Source: Ruegeria sp. YS9
Lineage (GTDB): Bacteria; Pseudomonadota; Alphaproteobacteria; Rhodobacterales; Rhodobacteraceae
Length of the DNA: 64,000 nt
Direction: 5' to 3'
Assembly: GCF_024628725.1 (NCBI RefSeq)
Contig: NZ_CP102409.1
Location: forward strand, 591,001-655,000
Shown here: piece by piece, positions 8,370 to 15,712 of the stretch
Numbering within the stretch: the stretch's first letter is position 1
How the letters are laid out: every line of letters begins with the position of its first letter
Translations under genes and position numbers: made by a program
Notes under the pieces: model-generated
What the model was told of the DNA's origin: nothing
Seen by the model: the letters and a program-made list of their open reading frames with translations, nothing else
Databases searched by the model: none

Positions 8370-9536
8370 TCAACCTTGCCAACGACCACCGAAATCTTCA
8401 GGTACCAGAAGACTGTGCGCCCCCAGCGCGCCGACGGTTTTTTCACCGCACAGCGCCATTGTTGTGTCGAGTTCCTTCTGGATCACTTCCAGCGCGGTGG
8501 TGACGCCTTTCTGGCCCATGGCGCCCAGCCCATAAACAAATGCGCGGCCGATATACGTCCCCCTGGCCCCCAGCGCCAACGCTTTGAGCACGTCCTGGCC
8601 CGAGCGGATACCACTGTCCAGATGCACTTCGACATCATCGCCAACAGCGTCCATGATCTCGGGCAATACCCGGATCGAGCTGAGCGCGCCGTCCAGCTGA
8701 CGTCCGCCATGGTTCGACACGACAATGGCATCGGCCCCAAGCTTGGCCGCCATTTTGGCATCTTCCGCGTCGAGTATCCCCTTCAGGATCACCTTTCCGC
8801 CCCACTGTTCCATCAGTTTTTCGACTTTGCTCCAGTCGAGGGTGGGGTCGAACTGTTCAGCGGTCCAGGCCCCCAGTGAAGACGCGTCCGAGATACCTTG
8901 CACATGTCCCACGATGTTGCCGAACTCGCGCCGCTTGGCCCCCAGCATTTCAATGCCCCAGGCCCATTTGGTCATCAGGTTCGCGATGGTCTTTGCGGTC
9001 AGCTTGGGTGGTGCGGACAGGCCGTTCTTCAGGTCTTTGTGCCGTTGGCCCAGAATCTGCAGATCCAGAGTGATCACCAGCGCCGAACACTTGGCGTCTT
9101 TGGCCCGCTGGATCAGACGGCTGACATAGTCAGCGTCTTTCATCGTATAGAGCTGGAACCAGAATGGTTTTTCGGTGTGCTCGGCCACGTCTTCGATCGA
9201 GTTGATCGACATGGTTGAAAGGGTGAAGGGTACTCCAAACTCTTCGGCAGCTTTTGCAGCCTTCATCTCTCCGTCCGCATGCTGCATCCCCGTCAAACCA
9301 ACCGGGGCCAGCGCAACCGGCATCGAGACCTGCTGCCCAATCATTTCCGAGGCAGTCGAACGTCCGGACATGTCAACGGCAACCCGCTGGCGCAGGCGAA
9401 TCTTTTCAAAGTCGGAACTGTTTTCGCGGAATGTCTGTTCCGTCCAGCTGCCGCTTTCAGCGTAATCATAGAACATCCGCGGCACGCGACGCTCGTAAAT
9501 GCGCTTGAGGTCTTCAATATTGGTTATCACAGGCAT
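8370..9536 (-). CDS. lldD: FMN-dependent alpha-hydroxy-acid (L-lactate) dehydrogenase
   Basis: 388 residues, full length for the family that oxidises L-2-hydroxy acids with FMN. Visible features are the N-terminal Tyr-containing MFYDYAESG motif, LAPVGLTGM at the flavin site, FWFQLY, the FMN-contacting lysine in ILKGIL (K252), the catalytic histidine H276 in SNHGGRQLDG, and DSGIRSGQDV for flavin phosphate. It has a strong GGAGGT ribosome binding site at the ATG at 9536. L-lactate is the likeliest substrate, but glycolate or mandelate relatives share these motifs. It stands between trpA and rplY with its own 5' and 3' signals. Confidence 0.88.
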   Translation of the reverse strand: MPVITNIEDLKRIYERRVPRMFYDYAESGSWTEQTFRENSSDFEKIRLRQRVAVDMSGRSTASEMIGQQVSMPVALAPVGLTGMQHADGEMKAAKAAEEFGVPFTLSTMSINSIEDVAEHTEKPFWFQLYTMKDADYVSRLIQRAKDAKCSALVITLDLQILGQRHKDLKNGLSAPPKLTAKTIANLMTKWAWGIEMLGAKRREFGNIVGHVQGISDASSLGAWTAEQFDPTLDWSKVEKLMEQWGGKVILKGILDAEDAKMAAKLGADAIVVSNHGGRQLDGALSSIRVLPEIMDAVGDDVEVHLDSGIRSGQDVLKALALGARGTYIGRAFVYGLGAMGQKGVTTALEVIQKELDTTMALCGEKTVGALGAHSLLVPEDFGGRWQG

Positions 9537-9621
9537 GACTCAGACCTCCGAACTTACTGGTTCGTTTTCCTTACCAATGCATGTCAAAGGCTGCAATGAT
9601 CTGGCCTTGTGTCGGGCGGTC

Positions 9622-9659
9622 AAAAAAAGCCTGCCCCAGAACATTCTGCGGCAGGCTTT
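9622..9659 (-). terminator. Intrinsic terminator after trpA
   Basis: On the minus strand, AAAGCCTGCC and GGCAGGCTTT form a 10-bp stem with a 14-base loop, followed by more T (seven consecutive T in total, 9628-9622). It begins 26 bases beyond the trpA stop. One of the clearest terminators in the window. Confidence 0.9.
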
Positions 9660-9684
9660 CGAGCGTGTTGTTTTAACCGCCGGA

Positions 9685-10476
9685 TCAGGCGCTGTGGGCG
9701 CCATCCGACAGGGACTTTACAAAACCCAGCACTTCGTCGACCGGTTTGCCTGCACCGATCTGGCTGACGATTGCCGATCCGACTACGGCACCATCTGCCA
9801 CAGACGCGATATTGCGGGACTTCTCGGGTGTGTTGATGCCAAAGCCCACGATCACCGGCAGTTCGGTCGCGGCCTTGATGCGGGCAACCTCGGGGGCCAC
9901 ATCCGTTGCCTGCGCCTCGGCCGCACCGGTGATGCCTGTGATCGAGACGTAGTACACGAAGCCCGAGGTGTTTTGCAGAACGCGCGGCAGGCGCTGGTCA
10001 TCCGTGGTAGGTGTTGCAAGACGAATGAAGTTCAGCCCGGCCGCCTGAGCAGGCAAGCAAAGCTCTTCGTCTTCCTCGGGCGGCAGATCGACGATGATCA
10101 GCCCGTCAATACCGGCATCTTTGGCATCGGCCAGAAAGGCCTCAACACCCCGGCTGTAAATCGGGTTGTAGTACCCCATCAGGACAATTGGCGTTGTGTC
10201 GTCTGTTTCCCTGAACGCGCGGGCCAGATCCAATGTGCGCTGCAACGTCATCCCGCCATCCAGCGCGCGTTGGCCCGCCGCCTGAATGGTGGGGCCATCC
10301 GCCATTGGATCAGTGAAGGGCAAACCCAGTTCGATAATGTCCACACCGGCACCGGGCAGGCCTTTGACCACGTCGAGCGAGGTGTCATAGTCTGGGTCCC
10401 CTGCCATCACATAGGCAACAAAAGCCTTCTTTCCTTCGGCTTTCAGGGCGGCAAACTTAGCGTCGATACGGGTCAT
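9685..10476 (-). CDS. trpA: Tryptophan synthase alpha chain
   Basis: 263 residues from the ATG at 10476, preceded by AAGGA; the open frame continues upstream but MTRIDAKF is the family N-terminus. It cleaves indole-3-glycerol phosphate and passes indole to TrpB. Catalytic E49 (IIELGLPF) and D60 (DPMADGP) fall at the same numbers as in E. coli. It is monocistronic in appearance, with its own terminator, and encoded far from trpB on the opposite strand. Confidence 0.96.
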   Translation of the reverse strand: MTRIDAKFAALKAEGKKAFVAYVMAGDPDYDTSLDVVKGLPGAGVDIIELGLPFTDPMADGPTIQAAGQRALDGGMTLQRTLDLARAFRETDDTTPIVLMGYYNPIYSRGVEAFLADAKDAGIDGLIIVDLPPEEDEELCLPAQAAGLNFIRLATPTTDDQRLPRVLQNTSGFVYYVSITGITGAAEAQATDVAPEVARIKAATELPVIVGFGINTPEKSRNIASVADGAVVGSAIVSQIGAGKPVDEVLGFVKSLSDGAHSA

Positions 10477-10554
10477 CGGATGTCCTTGCACTCGGGTTTG
10501 GACCCGTGTGCAGAAACTTTGACCGAAAATCAATCCCGCCAACGCAGGAATAGG

Positions 10555-11043
10555 TCAGAAGCCCAGATGATACCGCAGCAGAACCGCGTTTACACCAGGG
10601 TTCTCATCATTGGTGCTGGCGTTGGATTTATGCGTGATCGCAACCGACATTCTGTTGCCGTTGTTCAGGCTGTATCCAAGGCCCAGAAGGCTGCGGATCT
10701 GAAAGTCTCCGCCCAGGTCGTTCTTGTCATCGCTAGCGTGATAATAGCCTGGCATGACGCTGCCTTCGACAAACCACCGCTCGTTCAGCGAATACAGGCC
10801 GATCAGGCCTGCGCCGACATGTGTATTCCCGCTTTCATCAACCGACAATGCGGCCCCCCAACCCGCGCTGAACCGGGCTGCCTGGTGAAACGGGCTGTGC
10901 TGATATTCAAGTGAAATCAGGCCCTGATCCTCGGATGTGTCTTCGGAATAATCAGCATATCCAGCACCAAAAACAACCGTTTGAGCCTGGGCCGCAGCAA
11001 ATGTGGAGACCGTCAATACGGCCCCAAGAAGGAGCTTTTCCAT
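10555..11043 (-). CDS. PagL-like lipid A deacylase / acyloxyacyl hydrolase family outer-membrane protein
   Basis: 162 residues with a signal peptide cleaved after AQA (about residue 20) and an alternating beta-barrel pattern ending in aromatic RYHLGF. The motif H138-K-S140-N141 matches the His-x-Ser-Asn active site of PagL, which removes the 3-O acyl chain of lipid A in the outer membrane. The position of the third catalytic residue is unclear (E147 is closer to the serine than in PagL), so activity is uncertain. Located between trpA and ychF with no obvious functional partner. Confidence 0.72.
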   Translation of the reverse strand: MEKLLLGAVLTVSTFAAAQAQTVVFGAGYADYSEDTSEDQGLISLEYQHSPFHQAARFSAGWGAALSVDESGNTHVGAGLIGLYSLNERWFVEGSVMPGYYHASDDKNDLGGDFQIRSLLGLGYSLNNGNRMSVAITHKSNASTNDENPGVNAVLLRYHLGF

Positions 11044-11143
11044 TATTGTCTTTCTGCCATTTTATTTGGTCGCGCTATGTTAATTGTTTATCCTACCCTT
11101 CGTTTTTGAGCACCGACAAGAACACGATTTGAGAACAATTTCG

Positions 11144-11167
11144 TGATGTGGCCGAAGGGACTCGAAC
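11144..11167 (-). other. tRNA 3'-end-like sequence (T-loop to near-CCA)
   Basis: On the minus strand 24 bases fit G53 to position 76 of a tRNA: GTTCGAGTC T-loop, then a 7-base acceptor strand CGGCCAC, A, and TCA in place of CCA. The 5' half of the T-stem does not pair, and no D or anticodon arm precedes it, so this is not a functional tRNA. It might be a remnant or attachment site, or coincidence. Confidence 0.3.
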
Positions 11168-11204
11168 AAAGTAGTCCGGCAATCACTTGCGCATTGATGC
11201 GGAC

Positions 11205-11236
11205 CTGCATAGAAGCTGCGTTCGTATTCTATGCAG
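11205..11236 (+). promoter_or_regulatory. Perfect 10-bp hairpin abutting the ychF ribosome binding site
   Basis: CTGCATAGAA (11205-11214) and TTCTATGCAG (11227-11236) pair perfectly around a 12-base loop. The last base of the stem is the base before GGAGG (11237-11240... with the G at 11236 shared), and the ychF ATG follows at 11246. As RNA it would sit just upstream of the ribosome; as DNA it is a candidate operator. Confidence 0.55.
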
Positions 11237-11245
11237 GAGGCCGTT

Positions 11246-12343
11246 ATGGGCTTTAAGATGGGAATCGTGGGTCTGCCGAACGTGGGCAAGTCGACCCTGT
11301 TCAATGCGTTGACCAAAACCGCTGCCGCGCAAGCCGCGAACTTCCCGTTCTGCACGATCGAGCCCAATGTAGGCGATGTGGCCGTACCGGATGAGCGGCT
11401 CGACAAGTTAGCCGCAATCGCATCGTCAAAACAGATCATCCCGACGCGCATGACATTCGTGGATATCGCCGGTCTGGTGAAAGGGGCCTCGAAAGGCGAG
11501 GGGCTGGGGAACCAGTTTCTGGCAAACATTCGCGAGGTCGATGCCATCGCCCATGTGTTGCGCTGTTTCGAAGATGGCGACGTGACCCATGTAGAAGGCC
11601 GCATCGATCCTGTGGCCGACGCCGAGACCATCGAGACCGAGCTGATGCTGGCCGATCTGGAAAGCATCGAAAAGCGCCGTGCCAACCTGGTGCGCAAGCT
11701 GAAAGGCAACGACAAAGAGGCACAACAGCAGGACCGCCTGCTTGCCGAAGCGCAAAAGATGCTGGAGAGCGGCAAACCTGCGCGTCTGGTCGAGGTTTCG
11801 GACGAGGACACCAAGGCCTGGAAGATGTTGCAGCTGCTGACCACCAAGCCGGTTCTTTATGTCTGCAACGTGTCCGAGGAAGAAGCCGCTGAAGGCAACG
11901 AATATTCGGCGAAGGTCGCCGAGATGGCTGCCGCCCAAGGCAACTCTCATGTCATCATCAGCGCCAAGATCGAAGAAGAGATCAGCCTGCTTGAAGCGGA
12001 CGAGGCGCAGATGTTCCTTGAGGAAATGGGTCTGGAAGAGCCCGGCCTCGACCGTCTGATCCGTGCCGGTTACGACCTGCTCAAGCTGGAAACCTATTTC
12101 ACGGTCGGTCCGAAAGAAGCCCGCGCCTGGACCATCCGCACCGGCACTGCCGCACCGCAGGCGGCTGGTGTCATTCATGGTGATTTCGAAAAGGGTTTCA
12201 TCCGCGCCGAGACCATCGCCTATGACGACTTCATCGCCTGCAACGGCGAGCAAGGGGCGAAAGAGGCGGGAAAGATGCGGGCCGAAGGAAAAAGCTACAT
12301 CGTCAAGGATGGCGATGTGATGCATTTCCTGTTCAATACCTGA
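11246..12343 (+). CDS. ychF: Redox-regulated ATPase YchF (Obg-family)
   Basis: 365 residues. ATG at 11246 was chosen over an ATG at 11231 because AGGAGG lies six bases upstream and MGFKMGIVG is the family start. Walker A is GLPNVGKST. The G4 motif is NVSE instead of NKxD, the change that makes YchF prefer ATP over GTP. A central coiled coil (about 130-200) and a C-terminal TGS domain (about 280-365, ending in [11 protein letters not shown]) follow. YchF binds ribosomes and is linked to oxidative-stress control in other bacteria. Confidence 0.95.
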   Translation: MGFKMGIVGLPNVGKSTLFNALTKTAAAQAANFPFCTIEPNVGDVAVPDERLDKLAAIASSKQIIPTRMTFVDIAGLVKGASKGEGLGNQFLANIREVDAIAHVLRCFEDGDVTHVEGRIDPVADAETIETELMLADLESIEKRRANLVRKLKGNDKEAQQQDRLLAEAQKMLESGKPARLVEVSDEDTKAWKMLQLLTTKPVLYVCNVSEEEAAEGNEYSAKVAEMAAAQGNSHVIISAKIEEEISLLEADEAQMFLEEMGLEEPGLDRLIRAGYDLLKLETYFTVGPKEARAWTIRTGTAAPQAAGVIHGDFEKGFIRAETIAYDDFIACNGEQGAKEAGKMRAEGKSYIVKDGDVMHFLFNT

Positions 12344-12365
12344 GATTGCGTCACAACCCGCAATC
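12344..12365 (+). terminator. Hairpin after ychF
   Basis: GATTGCG and CGCAATC form a 7-bp stem with an 8-base loop, starting at the ychF stop. No T-run follows; it lies between convergent ychF and the GFA gene. Confidence 0.4.
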
Positions 12366-12421
12366 GCATTGGTGTATCGAGGCCCGCCAACTCAAATCAG
12401 GAATTGAACTGTCCTGTGCTT

Positions 12422-12814
12422 TTACGTCTGTCCGACGACTGAGGTTGCATCCCAGGATTGCGCAGACTCCTGATAGATTGATTTTTCTGGATTGTATTTT
12501 CGCGGATCATCCAACGACGATGCGTGAACATAGATACGATCATTCATAAGACTGCTGCGCCTTGTAAGCTGCGCTCCACAGTTCGGGCAGAAGCCGCTGA
12601 ACGTTGGTTTGCCCGACCCGCCCAGCATTTCGTAAGTTTTGCAAGCATTGCTTACTTCAAAAGAGCCAAGGACCAGTGGCATCATCTCTGAATGCCCCGA
12701 ACCTGTGAGTTGCTGGCAGTCGCGACAGTGACAACGAAACATTGGCACATTCAGTCGGGTGCCTGCATAGCGAACCAGACCACATTTGCACCCACCTGTT
12801 ATTCGTTCCGTCAT
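12422..12814 (-). CDS. GFA / CENP-V domain protein
   Basis: 130 residues with the zinc-binding cysteine pattern of the GFA family: GGCKCGLVRY at the N-terminus, FRCHCRDC about 20 residues on, and FCPNCGAQL in the middle. Founding members were described as glutathione-dependent formaldehyde-activating enzymes, though most homologues are uncharacterised. GGAGG stands seven bases before the ATG. It is divergent from the LysR gene that precedes formate dehydrogenase; a link to formaldehyde/formate metabolism is suggestive but unproven. Confidence 0.85.
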   Translation of the reverse strand: MTERITGGCKCGLVRYAGTRLNVPMFRCHCRDCQQLTGSGHSEMMPLVLGSFEVSNACKTYEMLGGSGKPTFSGFCPNCGAQLTRRSSLMNDRIYVHASSLDDPRKYNPEKSIYQESAQSWDATSVVGQT

Positions 12815-13028
12815 CCTGAACCTCCGCCTCTGGAAGTTAAGACAATTTCCGGGTTTTGTCAGCTTTGTTTCGCTTGGTTGAGGCCATCATGCGTTTAACT
12901 GTTCCTGCATGGCAAATGACTTGAGTTCGGGAATCACAAGTCGCAGCCGGTGCAAAATTTGTGCTCTTTTCTCCTCCGTCGAATATCCGATACTCTGACG
13001 AACGACCTGCCAACAGGAACGCCCTGAG

Positions 13029-13910
13029 ATGATCGAAATTCGCGACCTGCAATTGCTCAGTGCCTTGGCACGGCATCGGCATTTTGCCAAGGCGGCAGAG
13101 GAATGCGGGATTTCGCAGCCCGCCTTTTCCATGCGCATACGCAACCTCGAGGATCGGCTGGGCGTGTCCATCGTCCGTCGGGCCAACCGGTTTCAGGGCC
13201 TGACAGAAGAGGGCGAGATGATCGTCCAGCGGGCGCGGCGCATCCTCGACGACACCAAGGCGCTCGAGCAGCAGGTGCTGGCCACCAGAGGCGAGATCAC
13301 CGGCACGTTGATTTTGGGCGTGATTCCGACGGCCATCGCCTTTACCGGGCGCCTCACCAAACGCTTTCGACAAGCGCATCCGCGCATCGTTACGCGCATC
13401 GAAACCATGTCTGCCACCGCCATTCAACACCGGCTGGATGAAGGTAGCCTGGATGCCGGGATAACATATGGCGACAGCATCGGGACCGACCTGCGACAGG
13501 TGCAACCTTTGTACGAGGAAACCTATGTTTTGTTGGTTCCGTCGCATATGACGGACGAATCCGGTCCGATACCTTGGGCGCGCGTGGCCGAATTCCCGCT
13601 AAGTCTGCTCGAGCCCCAGATGCAGAACCGGCGTATTCTGGATCATGTATTCGAAGATCAGGGTTTGTACCCGGACGTGGTTGCCGAAACCAGCGGATTT
13701 ACCGCTTCGATGGTGATGGCACGCGAGGGGCTGGCCGCCACGGTTGTGCCCCGTGTCCTTGTGCGGGCATTGGGCGAGTTGAAAGGGACAAAGGTGCTGC
13801 CGCTGATCGAGCCCATTGTCAGCAAACCGATTTGTCTGGCGACACGAAGCCGCGATCCAGAACTGCCAACGGTGCAGGCGCTGCGCGCTGTGGTGACGTC
13901 TTTACGGTGA
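13029..13910 (+). CDS. LysR-family transcriptional regulator, probably of the formate dehydrogenase genes
   Basis: 293 residues: an N-terminal winged helix-turn-helix (about 1-62; LLSALARHRHFAKAAEECGISQ is the recognition region) and a periplasmic-binding-like effector domain (about 90-290). It reads in the same direction as the formate dehydrogenase genes and ends 85 bases before them, an arrangement also found with this gene set in related bacteria. The 85-base gap contains ATCGT (13923) and ACGAT facing each other, which could be part of a LysR site. The effector is not known. Confidence 0.88.
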   Translation: MIEIRDLQLLSALARHRHFAKAAEECGISQPAFSMRIRNLEDRLGVSIVRRANRFQGLTEEGEMIVQRARRILDDTKALEQQVLATRGEITGTLILGVIPTAIAFTGRLTKRFRQAHPRIVTRIETMSATAIQHRLDEGSLDAGITYGDSIGTDLRQVQPLYEETYVLLVPSHMTDESGPIPWARVAEFPLSLLEPQMQNRRILDHVFEDQGLYPDVVAETSGFTASMVMAREGLAATVVPRVLVRALGELKGTKVLPLIEPIVSKPICLATRSRDPELPTVQALRAVVTSLR

Positions 13911-13995
13911 TAAGATGTCGTTATCGTGTGATTGCAAAAAGCGATTTGACGATATGCTAGCCTGATGAGACACGGGGCCTGAATCGGAGGGCATC

Positions 13996-15699
13996 ATGGC
14001 ACCATTAGACACCAAGCCATCAGGCGCACCCAAGGGCGTCTGGAAGTCAGGTAAAGGCAAGGGGCGGCACACGCCCAAAGGTCGTCAGTTCACGGATGAG
14101 GCGCAGGCTGAAATTGCAAGCTTGCTGGGCGACCGCCCACGCCGCCGCGACCTGCTGATCGAGTATTTGCACCTGATTCAGGACACGCACGGTCATATCA
14201 GCGCCGACCATATCGCCGCGCTGGCCGTCGAGATGCGGATCGGGCAGGCCGAGATCTACGAGACCGCGACTTTCTATGCCCATTTCGACGTGGTGAAAGA
14301 AGGTGAAACACCGCCGCCCGCGCTGACCATTCGAGTCTGTGATTCCCTGTCCTGCGAAATGGCCGGCGCGCAACAGCTGAAAAAAGCGCTGGAGGATGGG
14401 CTGGACCCGTCCGAAGTGCGCGTTCTGCGCGCGCCCTGCATGGGGCGCTGCGACACCGCGCCGGTGCTGGAAATCGGTCACAACCATATCGACCACGCGA
14501 CCCTCGAAAAGGTGCAGGCCGCGATTGCTGCGGATGACACCCATGCCCATTTGCCTGATTACGAGACCTTCTCGGCCTATGTCGAGAATGGCGGTTACGC
14601 CAAGCTGAATGAATTGCGCGAGGGCGGCGATTGGGAAGAGGTTCAGGAACAGGTTCTGGCCTCGGGCCTGCGCGGTTTGGGTGGCGCAGGTTTCCCGTCG
14701 GGCAAGAAATGGGGCTTTGTCCGCATGAATGACGGCCCGCGTTACCTGGCCGTGAACGGGGACGAGGGCGAACCCGGCACGTTCAAGGACCGCTATTACC
14801 TGGAACGCACCCCGCATGTCTTCCTTGAAGGCATGTTGATCGCCGCCTGGGCGGTCGAGGCCGAGACCTGCTTTATCTACATGCGTGACGAATACCCTGC
14901 GGTTCTGGAAATTCTGCGCCGCGAGATCGCCGCGCTGGAAGATGCCGGAATTGTTGAGCCTGGCTATATCGACCTGCGCCGTGGTGCAGGCGCCTATATC
15001 TGCGGTGAAGAATCCGCGATGATCGAGTCGATCGAGGGCAAGAAGGGCCTGCCGCGTCACCGCCCGCCTTTCGTGGCACAGGTCGGCGTATTCGGCCGGC
15101 CGACGCTGGTGCACAATGTCGAGACGCTCTACTGGGTATCCAAGATTTGCCGGGAAGGCCCGGAAATCCTCAATTCTGTTGAAAAGAATGGTCGCAAGGG
15201 GCTTCGCAGTTATTCGGTCTCGGGCCGGGTGGCGAAACCCGGCGTCTACCTGCTGCCGGCAGGGTCGACCATTCTTGACGTGATTGATGCAGCCGGAGGC
15301 ATGGCCGAAGGTCATGTGTTCAAGGCGTATCAACCGGGCGGGCCGTCGTCAGGTCTTCTCCCCTCCAGCATCGACGACGTCCCGCTCGATTTTGACACTC
15401 TACAGCCGCTGGGCACGTTTATCGGGTCTGCTGCGGTTGTGGTTCTGTCCGATCAGGACACCGCCCGCGATGCGGCGCTGAACATGCTGCGGTTCTTCGA
15501 GGACGAAAGCTGTGGCCAATGCACCCCCTGCCGGGCGGGCTGCGAAAAGGCGGTGAAGCTGATGCAGGCCGACACGTGGGACACAGACCTGCTGGAAGAT
15601 CTGTGCCAGGTGATGGGCGATGCCTCGATCTGCGGCCTGGGGCAGGCGGCCCCGAACCCGATCCGCCTGGTCATGAAACATTTCGCCAATGAGATCTGA
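13996..15699 (+). CDS. NAD-dependent formate dehydrogenase beta subunit (fused NuoE-NuoF type)
   Basis: 567 residues. It transfers electrons from the alpha subunit to NAD+. The N-terminal half is NuoE-like with four [2Fe-2S] cysteines C115, C120, C148 and C152. The C-terminal half is NuoF-like with the NADH-binding GGAGFPSGKKW, the FMN-contacting NGDEGEPGTFKDR, and a [4Fe-4S] site C506, C509, C512 and C546. The fusion resembles Fdh1B of methylotrophic alphaproteobacteria rather than the separate FdsG and FdsB of Rhodobacter capsulatus. ATG at 13996 has GGAGGG upstream. The alpha gene starts 13 bases after the stop. Confidence 0.93.
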   Translation: MAPLDTKPSGAPKGVWKSGKGKGRHTPKGRQFTDEAQAEIASLLGDRPRRRDLLIEYLHLIQDTHGHISADHIAALAVEMRIGQAEIYETATFYAHFDVVKEGETPPPALTIRVCDSLSCEMAGAQQLKKALEDGLDPSEVRVLRAPCMGRCDTAPVLEIGHNHIDHATLEKVQAAIAADDTHAHLPDYETFSAYVENGGYAKLNELREGGDWEEVQEQVLASGLRGLGGAGFPSGKKWGFVRMNDGPRYLAVNGDEGEPGTFKDRYYLERTPHVFLEGMLIAAWAVEAETCFIYMRDEYPAVLEILRREIAALEDAGIVEPGYIDLRRGAGAYICGEESAMIESIEGKKGLPRHRPPFVAQVGVFGRPTLVHNVETLYWVSKICREGPEILNSVEKNGRKGLRSYSVSGRVAKPGVYLLPAGSTILDVIDAAGGMAEGHVFKAYQPGGPSSGLLPSSIDDVPLDFDTLQPLGTFIGSAAVVVLSDQDTARDAALNMLRFFEDESCGQCTPCRAGCEKAVKLMQADTWDTDLLEDLCQVMGDASICGLGQAAPNPIRLVMKHFANEI

Positions 15700-15712
15700 G
15701 GGAGACAGAGCC

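Noticed and set aside
9499..10914. 471-codon plus-strand frame opposite trpA and the PagL-like gene
   Set aside because: Covers two minus-strand genes with clear motifs and a terminator; no protein features of its own.
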